From Isoetes taiwanensis (Eukaryota > Streptophyta > Lycopodiopsida > Isoetales > Isoetaceae): a stretch of DNA of 64,000 bases. Both the position numbers and the translations under genes were made by a program. The notes under the pieces are model-generated. The model was not told the origin of the DNA, made no database searches, and was given only the letters and a program-made list of their open reading frames with translations. Below are positions 55,875 through 64,000 of this stretch, piece by piece; the stretch's first letter is position 1, and every line of letters starts with the position of its first letter. Location of the stretch: positions 372,001-436,000 of the forward strand of contig JAJEKV010000216.1 in assembly GCA_021234155.1 (NCBI GenBank), read 5' to 3'.

Positions 55875-56690
55875 ACACCAATAATTCACATCAATAATTT
55901 TACTTCACTATAAAAGCGACTCCATTAAATTGGTAGAGGTCATTCATCTCCCATGGCTTCCTTGCACGATCGTCAGGGAGAACATCCAAACCATCAAGTG
56001 CTACATGAGCTACAATGATCCGTATGATTGCGCAATAAAGGGTGTCAAGATGGTTCCATGGCTGCAATCCGAGATGGTCCTGCGAGTGCTTGCGGGGAAG
56101 CTCACTCATGTTGTGATCCATCTATATTGGCTTCACGATCATGAGATCTATGAGCTGAATGCCATTACCTCATTCGGTGTTGATGATGAGTGAATCGGTG
56201 ATGATCGTATACATTAAGGATATAATAATATAAGCACTTATGATTTGTGTATACATTAAGGATATATATAATATAAGCATAGTGAATATTAGGTGATGTA
56301 TAGAATCTGAGTACATGATAGAATCATACCATGCAGTACATGATACTTGTATACGCTCAATGATGGCGCTCACAGGTCCACCCCAATAATTCACATCAAT
56401 AATTTTACTTCACTATAAAACAGCTCCATTCGGGCTAGGGGTCATTCATCTCAATGGATTATTTGCCTTCTTACATTTCACCACATCGGGGCGACCAAGT
56501 GCTCAATGAGCCACTCGATCTTGTTGGTTGCCTAGGCGGGCATCTTCTTCTTGATCCCTACTGCGAAGAAAAGCTTTGGTATTTGAGATTCATTGCCCTG
56601 CGTCAATTCGTGTTATGATCCATCGATTTGGCTTCTGGCGCGCATGAGCTATGAGATATCGGGGATCACTACTACAGATCCCGAAGATGA
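55875..56690 (+). repeat. Two diverged copies of a roughly 300-bp unit, spacing about 513 bp
   Basis: AATAATTCACATCAATAATT, TTACTTCACTATAAAA, CTCCATT and GGTCATTCATCTC occur at about 55880 and again at about 56390. Downstream parallels include GTTATGATCCATC/GTTGTGATCCATC, TGGCTTC and GAGATATCG/GAGATCTATG. The first copy is open as an 87-codon frame starting MVEVIHLPWLP; the second copy is not in frame. Between the copies a 45-bp tandem pair with GTATACATTAAGGATATA lies at 56207-56281. Confidence 0.65.
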
Positions 56691-57307
56691 ATGAATCACA
56701 CTGTTCAATATATAAACACTTGACCATCTTATCTATGAATCATGTATGCATTTATATATTAAAGATGTAGCGATTACATATGATCACAAAAATATAGTAA
56801 TGTACAAGATCTTATGTACTAAGATGAAAGATATGTATTACAAGTACAAGATCTCATGTATTAAGATGAACAATGTGCTATGTCTTTCCACATGTCTACA
56901 ATATATTTGAATTTGAACTATTTTGCCCCTCTTGCCATTGGCATCGGGCATAATGAATAGCATCTAAATTTTCATACCTTGAAGGATCGGAAGGATTAGG
57001 CCGCCAACGCTTAGTCAAGCGGGTCTTTGTAGTCCCCTCCGGTGAGGCTTCCACCACGATACAAAAATATGGCCAAAATATGTAGATTACGGATCAAGAA
57101 CGACATTCTCCTCTTGCATATCCTAACCAAGTGGCGGTGTTATCATCTCCGGTCGACTAGAACAAACATACCCTTTGTCACATATGCGTGAGGATCAAAC
57201 TCTTCAAGAGGCAACCTTTGATGACCATCGGACGGGCCACAATAAGATGGTAAAGGTCGTGTGACCAAAGGCGGATCGTCGACCTCTGGAACAAATCTTT
57301 GTTTGTT
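56691..57307. other. Short stretch with a 52-bp repeat, no gene
   Basis: GTACAAGATCTTATGTACTA and GTACAAGATCTCATGTATTA, each followed by AAGATGAA, form a tandem pair at about 56795-56870. The remainder lies 3' of the DUF7869-like relic. Confidence 0.5.
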
Positions 57308-58651
57308 CTAGAGGAGCTTGTCTTGTTTGTGGCCAAAATGCATCATTTTGAGGGCGTCCCTGGAGCAACATCCTCCAAAGAGATAAGAAGTTGGCTCAAT
57401 ACTCAACACTTGCCGTGTATTGCCTTGCAAACAAGCCACTTTCTTGATTCTTACATATATGTCCTTCCATAGGGAGATGTATTTGTTTATGCTATCCTTC
57501 AACCACGGAAGATCCTTCAATGTTGGTCTAGGAGGAATATTTTGTGGCACACCACTTGGTAGCATTGGCTGACCATGTTCATCCTCTTTCCACATTCTAA
57601 CTCTGGAGAATCTTTGGAAGCCACTCTTTATGTGTAGGGCGCATTTTGTATTGCATATCTGAGGCCAATCTCCTGCCATCTTAAATTTGAAGAGCAATGG
57701 TTCAATTATGCCCAACCGGGCGTTGGCCCTTATCGGGGATGAATCCCTTCACAAAAAGCCTTCCAATTTGGAACTTCATCAATAAAGTATGGAATTGGAG
57801 ATTTTGCATTGCACTTTTGAACAAGTAAAGTAGCTCAGTAGTGTCAAAGCATCGATGAACTCATCAAGGTTGAAAAATTTCTAAATAAAGCATCAATATC
57901 ATCATGGGTGTGGCCGACCATCATAAAGCCCACTTGGATCTCATCAAAGACCTTAAGCCAAGTCAAATAAGATAAGTATGAGAAGACATATCTATTTTTG
58001 TTTTGCCACGATGCATTATCAAGTTGCAAATAGAGATTTCGGGGAGAGGGTTGAACACCTCATGATTCGTTGTAGTTGAAGCATTTGGCAATAATTACGC
58101 CATAGAAGCAAGTTTGTTCTTCAAAGGATTGGTATCCTTATTTGCTTGCATCCATTTGCAATCGCAGGCTTACTTCCACATAAGTCACCTATCTTGTCTT
58201 CTTGTACCAATTCAAGTTATGCAATATCCTAGAAAGTGAACCAATGTAGAAGTTTGAATCATCTTTCCATAAATCAAGTGAGAAATGACCATAGGCACGA
58301 CCACCATGCCCGTGAGTGAGCTCTGTCAAGCCGCTCTTCAAGCGATCACCTCTCCCATCTGATTTTGCTAGATGATTTCTAGGCACTAAAGTCTTAACTT
58401 TGATCCATCTTATCATGTATTATACATAGATGATTTTTACGGAGACCCTTTATGACAATGCTCTCCAATGCCAATATTGACTTACCGCAAGAGCGTTGCT
58501 CTAGCATATGAGCAGGCGTTGAATTGCAAGATTTAGATCTCTCTCTTATATCTTTTTGTTTTTCCAGCTTTTGCTTGATTACCCTTGAGATGTTGCATTT
58601 AGAAGGGTATATTTTTGCAATGCTAACATCTGCGGAAATTCCCTTTTCCAT
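57308..58651 (-). pseudogene. DUF7869-type transposase-like relic
   Basis: Minus-strand frames in order: KIYPSKCNISRVIKQKLEKQ (58600), then AHMLEQRSCGKSILALESIV. After a shift come GLTELTHGHGGRAYGHFSLD and LWKDDSNFYIGSLSRILHNL (about 58330-58210). The core is LYLQLDNASWQNKNRYVFSY (about 58030) and VGFMMVGHTHDDIDALFRNF (about 57930). The C-terminal part is HIEPLLFKFKMAGDWPQICN (about 57710), RVRMWKEDEHGQPMLPSG and PTLKDLPWLKDSINKY. The xDNxxxxNKN and GHTHxDID boxes are hallmarks of DUF7869, a domain abundant in element-derived genes of algae and seed-free plants and presumed to be RNase H-like. Stops at 58394 and 58189 and shifts show decay. Confidence 0.78.
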
Positions 58652-59707
58652 ATACTATAAAAGAGTTCAAGGCTCTGGTTGTTCTGTAAACTCTTCAACT
58701 TCGCACCAACTTCTTTATGTATAAGCTTCTTATTAAGAATGGAAGGAAGCTTGTGTACGTTTTCTCTTACACCATCTCTACCTCTTTTGCTCCTATGGGG
58801 AATACTTCAAACATTCTCGAATGAATCATCTAGCACACATTCGGTGGCGATGTAGTGGATCTAGGCTTCTTAGAGCCGGTATTACCATGTTCGGCTACCT
58901 TTGCACTGCTTCAAATCTGTTTCTCCAATTGTAAAATGTTGATTGTTACGATACCTAAAGCCATCGCCAACTTGACCCAGCCGAAATTCCATCCCATTGA
59001 GCACTATCTGTCCCTCTCCTTCTCTGTGTAAGTCACACTCGGCAAAAAAAAAAAAAAACGTAACCCTTGCATTGTATGGATTTGGGATAAAAATTCTTTT
59101 CTTAATTCCGTACTTGATGCTTGGTAAGTTTCTTGTTGCAAGTATTTTTGCAGTGACTTGACTTCATGAACTTATTGATTGAAGTTGTGGAGCATAGCCT
59201 TTCCTCTTTGCTTTTTCCCTTGGGCTCTCTTGGAATCCTATGTGTGTAAGTATACTTCCTCTTTCGTTTGAAATGAGCACTGAATGTTGTCCTCAAATGA
59301 TTCTAGCTCTATATCCTCATTTTCTTTAGCTTCTCGAGCTTACGGATGTTGTGAGGCAGGTCCTTCCATCCAGTGACATCACATCGCTATTTTCCCCTTA
59401 GAACAAGTGCATTCTCACTTGGCCTTTTTACTGCCTAAGCATGACATCTGAGATCCTCTTTCATTAGTTCGGGGAAGCACCTTTCCAACACAAAGGCCAA
59501 CCTTTGTGTCTCTAAAATTCATCATCAACATCATCATGTGGATCATTGAATAGAATTATAGCCACGCATATTTAGTTCTAGTACAAGAATGGAGAATGTG
59601 GCCTTTGCATTTCAAGAGTTACGTTTCTTGAGTAACTAGGTGGTGGCTCATCATCATCGATGGTATTTCTCCGCGAGCAAACCGAGTAGCTAAATCCTTC
59701 CGATGGA
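58652..59707. other. Stretch without a supported gene
   Basis: This may hold further N-terminal remains of the DUF7869-type gene. Beyond a short A run at 59044-59058 I see no motif, repeat or RNA gene. Confidence 0.35.
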
Positions 59708-60563
59708 TCAATCTCTTCGCATCCGCATCACGCCTACAGATTCTATGTATGAGTTGTGTGAGGTAGGTGTCCCCATGTGCGATCTTGGTGTCTCATCATG
59801 GGCTGCATCAATGCCATGAAAACGATATCGCTTCGGAGGCCATTCGATGAATGTGCCCACCTCTGCAATATTATACGCACCAGACGTGCAATCGGAAGCA
59901 CGTGAGTTGGGACCACAGACCTCAGTAACTTGCACAACCACGTTCTGTGCATCCACATCCTTCCCATGGATGCTACTTGACCTACGCCAACAACAACGTT
60001 GTCTGCGCATAAGTTCACCAAGTTCTCCGTGTTGCTCATTGGTGAGATGAAGGAGGCGGGTGATGCGATGTAGAGGAACTACTAGGCAGGTTGGGGGTTT
60101 AATTATCGGATGATGATCTGGTGAAGCATCGGAATGATTCTCCGCGTCATGTCTAGGCCATTCGATAAATGTGCCCTACGGCGGCAACATTATCCGCTAC
60201 CTTTGCACATGGAATGGGAAGCACATGGGATGGAATTATGGCTTGGTAACCTCCACGGGCGGCGTTCCTAAAGTAGTCAATGTTCTTTCCATGTAGGTGC
60301 CCTCTATGCGGTTCATGCCCCCTAGCAACAACCACGCTACCACAGAGGAAGTTACGAAGGTCCTTTTCACCGCAAGCATCCAATGACCATAAACCCAGCG
60401 GAAATAACCATAAAAAATATTCACAAAAGCGGGCAAATGGCGCGAGTCGCCATTTGTTCAAATAGCGCCAACAGCGCCATTTACCATAAAATAGCGCGGT
60501 AGGCGGAGGCAAATGGCGGCGGTGCTTATTTGATCTAATGGCGCTTTTGAAGCCATTTGGCAT
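59708..60563 (-). pseudogene. Two diverged copies of a transposon-like C-terminal segment
   Basis: On the minus strand, SSIHGKDVDAQNVVVQVTEV leading to VGTFIEWPPKRYRFHG (about 59960-59815) is repeated as LHGKNIDYFRNAARGGYQ leading to GTFIEWPRHDAE (about 60295-60140), about 320 bp apart, with frame changes. The GTFIEWP box resembles the IGxxVxWP box near the C terminus of plant En/Spm (CACTA) accessory transposases. That similarity is from memory and weak. Downstream the second copy runs into the AATGGCG cluster. Confidence 0.35.
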
Positions 60564-60599
60564 CCTTAAGAAACAAAACGGGAAAACTTAGGAAAGCAG

Positions 60600-60835
60600 A
60601 TTACGGTACAAATCACAGATTACTAAAGATTACTGATTACTACATATAACTACAGGATACAGCAGTTACTAAAGATTACAGATTACACATTAGTAGATAT
60701 TACTACGGACTACAAGATTATTACAGTTGTTACAGTTACACACAGTTACAGCGGACTCATGATTATTTCCGGATTGTTACAGTTACTACAGTTACTACGG
60801 GGTAGAAACATTATTACGCACTTATAGGAGAAATT
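60600..60835 (+). repeat. Degenerate GATTAC/GTTACT minisatellite
   Basis: Imperfect units such as AGATTACTAAAGATTACTGA, CAGTTACTAAAGATTACAGA and GTTACAGTTACTACAGTTAC fill about 230 bp. No coding potential is seen. Confidence 0.8.
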
Positions 60836-61284
60836 GCCGATTAAACTAAAATGCAGGTCCACTAACCTTGGGATCATTGTAGATCGAGAATCGCCATTGA
60901 AAGAAGGAAGAGCCTTGAATCAAGTAGGCCTTCAAAATAAAGGAAGCGCCTGCAATCAAATGAAGAAGCTATGCTATGAAATGAAGCGCGCTCATAACCA
61001 AGTGAAGCGCTTGCAACCAACTAAAGCGCTCGAATGGCGGAAGGTAGCGCCCAAAGTAGCGTCTGTTTGGACAAAAAACAGACTCACATAACTCTCACGA
61101 GGAACCAATGCCTAAAGGCGCAATAGGCGTCGGCGCCACATGCTTGACAAGTCCTCTCGGTAGCAAGTACTGCGAATGTTAGGCGAGGGCGGGAGAGTAA
61201 AAATGTAATCTGAAGAGATGAAAATATACATTTTACCATATACATGCCCATGATTTTATAAACGCTTTAGGGCGGCCTGGCACA

Positions 61285-61470
61285 ATATATCGAAAAGTGG
61301 CGAGGGAATTCAAATTTAAAAATTCAAGTGGGCGGGCAGGCGGGGGAATTCAAATTTTAGAATTCAATTGGCGGGCCAGGCGGGAAATTCAAATTCAAAT
61401 TTTAAAATTCAAGTAATGGTTGCCGGAAGCGGGCGGATGAATCAAAAAATTCAAGTGGCGGGCGACCCGG
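61285..61470 (+). repeat. Three to four tandem units of AATTCAAATTTT plus GGCGGGC
   Basis: Units of about 50-60 bp alternate AATTCAAATTTTAAAATTCA with GTGGCGGGCAGGCGGG-like GC boxes. The sharp alternation of AT-only and GC-only blocks is unusual for this window. Confidence 0.75.
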
Positions 61471-61539
61471 TGGCCGGGCCAAATCCTTCGCGCCATTAAT
61501 TTCGACGGGTTTATTTTCGGCAGGTTTATTTTCTCTCTT

Positions 61540-61740
61540 CATTTCATTTCTCTCATTTCATTTCATCCTTCTCTTATGGCGCCTTCTCCTCACTTGTAGC
61601 CAGTAACCTTCTCTCTCTAAGCGCCTTAGATTTTCTCTCTAAGCGCCTTTGTGTTTCTCTCTCTAAGCGCCTTGGTGGCTTTGTTGTTGATCAGGAGCTC
61701 GGAAAAAAAAGTTGGGCAGAATTTCTCACGGTCAGGTATC
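61540..61740 (+). promoter_or_regulatory. CT-rich leader-like stretch with CTCTCTAAGCGCCTT repeats
   Basis: TTCATTTC repeats are followed by three copies of TCTCTCTAAGCGCCTT (about 61611, 61634 and 61658). The composition resembles a plant 5' UTR, and a possible donor, TCAG|GTATCA, lies at about 61733. No downstream coding exon could be linked, so the call is weak. Confidence 0.25.
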
Positions 61741-62639
61741 ACGATCCTGTCTGATGCATATCGATGGCCTCGGGTTCAGGTTAGATTCGTACTATTTTTA
61801 GGCATTTTTGGATCATGGGTATATAAATGGCCAGCGACCGCCTTTATTTTCATGTGTCAGTGTCGATAGTGAGTTTTACGTAGTCCGTCGAAAAAATGGC
61901 GGCGTCGCACCATTTCTTTGGGATGTGTTAGTTTTGTAGTTTGTTTAGGCGGATGTAGTATAATGCAATGGCGCAGCGGGCGCCATTTACATGCAATGGC
62001 GCCATCGCCATTTCTGTCGGGCGATCACAATATTTTCTCCACCGGCGAAACACCTTTTGCCAACAATCCAGAAAGTACAGGCCTTTTATCGACTCGCGTG
62101 TCGAGAATGTCTCGACAAGCGAGGCGCAGAATAGGGAGTGTACACTACGGATTGTTGGTCGGTCGAGGGATTCCCGACAATGAGAATGGCGCTAGCTGGG
62201 CTTTATTTGCATGTAAACAGCCATTGGCGCCCATTTACATGCAAATGGCGTGAAGTGGGTTGGGTTGGGGTTTCATGATTTGAATGTTGATTAGTTGTTT
62301 TCTTGTGAAGCTTCGTTGTCCAAGACCCAAAACGTTGTGACGAGAAGACCGTGGGTCATGGCTGGAAGGCCATGGTCAGGGTTCAAAATTAGAAACTCCC
62401 TCTACTAGTGAAAATGCCTACTAATATTTAGGGTGGGATTATAATTTTTTTCAACCTAAGCAAATCCCCGCAACTAATTAAAACTATGGAAAAATGCCTT
62501 AAACCAAAAAATTAGACAACAATACAAAGAAAGTAAAACAAAAGTCAAGTTTTTATGGTAAATATGTATTACAAAATGGCATAGCAACAAAGATACTACA
62601 TTCCACAAAATTTCCTTCAAAAAGTCCACTAAGCTAAAT

Positions 62640-64000
62640 AGCGACTTGGTTTGTCCGAGAATAGATAATACGACCACGATTCTCAGCCTTATTTTTCCAC
62701 ACTTCTATGCTTTGTGTGAAGTCAAATTCTCTTGCACAAGGAGGCCCATTTACAACAATAGAGAGACATGCACTTAAACTGCAATCACCTAGTAATGGTC
62801 GCCATCTACTTTTGATACTAGTTCTATGGCTGAAAATACTCTCTAAATTGCATTACTTGCACATTGAATCGAACCAATTTGAAGCAAGGTCAAGATATTT
62901 ACGTAACGCATTTCATTTCTTTGGACTTGAAGCAATTATTGAGCACACTGGCCGTCCAAATTCTTATGCTGCCAATTAGCTGAAGCATGAAGTTTATAAT
63001 CAGAATACTCCCGTCTCAAATCATCGCCATTGATTAAAGGTGTCGTCATTTCAGCCAGCCCTTTCGCCTTCTTCGGCATGCCATAAAACTTAATCAACTC
63101 CTCTAAGCTCTCCTCCCCAAACTTTCTAGATCTGATAGCTATTTTAGGTATATTCAATGGGGAGAGAATACTAAAATGTTTTATGATTGATGTATCTTCA
63201 AATCTGACTTCTAGATTATCACATATGGCCTTTGCATATGCCTTTTGCTGGGCTATAGCATCTTCCAAATCTGTCCCATCTATCTCCCTAGATATTTCAA
63301 AGCTTCTAAATTCATTTCCATGAATCGAGGACCTTAAAGCTTCCAACCAGCCAGCAGGAGGCCCGTAATCTGGAATTATAGGATAACCCTTTGAATCAAG
63401 ATGATATGCGTTCAAATCTGTTTCAGGTACATCAATATAGTACGTCTGAATTGCTAAAATGACAGTTTTCACATGATCACTTATGCTGGTTATGTCAATA
63501 TATCGGGCTTGAAACATCTTACTCAAAATCGTTAACCCTCCAAGGATATCAGCTAAAAAGTGCAGCAGATAAATTATTTTAAAATCAGCTAACTTTGAAA
63601 AGATAGATAATGATTCTACCTTTGAATACTCTAAAACTGCGGGCAAGTCCTCACACAATTTACCAATTGCATTATGCCTGCTCAACCACCGCGTGCTTTG
63701 AATCCCTTCTAATCGTAAAATCGCACATGCATATTCTTGAAGCAACTCTTGCAACTTCTCCAATCGTTTGCTGCTGCGAGAAAAGTGGGCTGCAATTGCA
63801 TTGACAAGTGTCTCAATCTCTTCTATCCATGACATAGTAGACTCCTTCGCTGCATCTTGGAGAGCCAAATTAGTACGATGAGCAATGCAATGAATACTAG
63901 TCATGTAGGGATGAAAACTTTTCAATCTAGCTGCAACACCAGTTCTATGTCCTGTCATCGTGGATGCTCCGTCGGATCCAAATCCAATCAACTTGTTCAT
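62640..64000 (-). pseudogene. hAT-type transposase (ZNF862/ZMYM-like), C-terminal half
   Basis: A 354-codon minus-strand frame is open from the window edge to a TAA at 62936. It has GFGSDGASTMTGHRTGVAAR, IHCIAHRTNLALQDAAKEST, FSRSSKRLEKLQELLQE and STRWLSRHNAIGKL (residues about 5-120). These are the catalytic-core boxes of hAT transposases in the DUF4371/ZNF862-like group. After the stop the same frame continues LTLLQIGSIQCASNAI, a second stop, then RVFS. In another frame comes the C-terminal hAT dimerisation segment, CLSIVVNGPPCAREFDFTQS followed by IEVWKNKAE (about 62790-62690). The protein therefore lost its dimerisation domain through two stops and a shift. The true N terminus (BED zinc finger expected) lies beyond the window; the Met at 64000 need not be the start. 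Confidence 0.85.

Larger units (their letters stand above)
60440..62270. repeat. Cluster of AATGGCG/CGCCATT motifs and palindromes
   Basis: AATGGCG or its complement occurs many times at 60445-60560 and again at 61890-62255, flanking a 1.3-kb interior. Several pairs form palindromes, such as GCGCCATTTACATGCAATGG (about 61988) and CCCATTTACATGCAAATGGC (about 62230). The interior holds the GATTAC minisatellite, the AATTCAAATTTT repeats and a CT-rich stretch. The two clusters could be the ends of one element or a regulatory array. E2F-like ATTGGCGC occurs once, at about 62225. Confidence 0.5.

Overview
The window looks like nuclear DNA of a land plant, most likely a fern or another seed-free vascular plant. 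The evidence is a spliced gene with GT-AG borders, a decayed PPR-DYW editing-factor gene, Ty1/Copia and LINE elements, and relics of large uncharacterised transposase-like families (DUF7869 and relatives) that I associate with seed-free plants. The species is inferred, not proven. The window is gene-poor, AT-rich and largely a graveyard of nested mobile elements. Nothing in it resembles a bacterial operon, a CRISPR array or an rRNA/tRNA cluster.

Layout. 1-448: last two exons of a DJ-1/PfpI-family gene (isonitrile-hydratase type), the only convincingly intact host gene end. 1888-4394: a PPR-DYW pseudogene. 6704-7337: a 634-bp unit bounded by 26-bp inverted repeats. 10608-11695: three candidate exons that share one reading frame but match nothing I know. 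12640-16019 (minus) and 18485-20754 (plus): complementary 5' and 3' halves of one Copia family, each with one LTR, arranged as if one element had been broken by an inversion. 20761-23410: two RT-bearing LINE relics in opposite orientations. 24760-27800: a retroelement-like relic and a LINE endonuclease fragment. 29600-30500: tandem repeats. 32098-33570: an uninterrupted 490-codon transposase-like frame.

34346-44180 is a long decayed LINE ending in poly(A). It carries a 700-bp tandem duplication. One copy of that duplication was later hit by a complete but apparently non-coding LTR retrotransposon (37231-41920, 5-bp target duplication TAAAC), while the other copy keeps the empty site. A SINE-like element and about 700 bp of foreign sequence also lie inside this LINE. 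46404-49850 is a decayed transposase-like gene (DFAENY ... DGCSSQFKS ... HGKGEHDG). 50213-50919 is an FCP1/NIF-type phosphatase-like frame with an altered catalytic motif. 51900-54950 holds an unidentified decayed coding region and a Copia pol relic. 55150-57300 is mostly tandem repeats. 57308-58651 is a DUF7869-type relic. 59708-62270 is a repeat-rich region with a dense cluster of AATGGCG palindromes. 62640-64000 is the 3' half of a hAT-type (ZNF862/ZMYM-like) transposase pseudogene that continues beyond the window.

Except for the DJ-1 gene end, and possibly the FCP1-like frame and the candidate exons, the coding material is mobile-element derived and mostly broken. The genes do not work together as a pathway. 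The informative story is the order of insertions, duplications and inversions.
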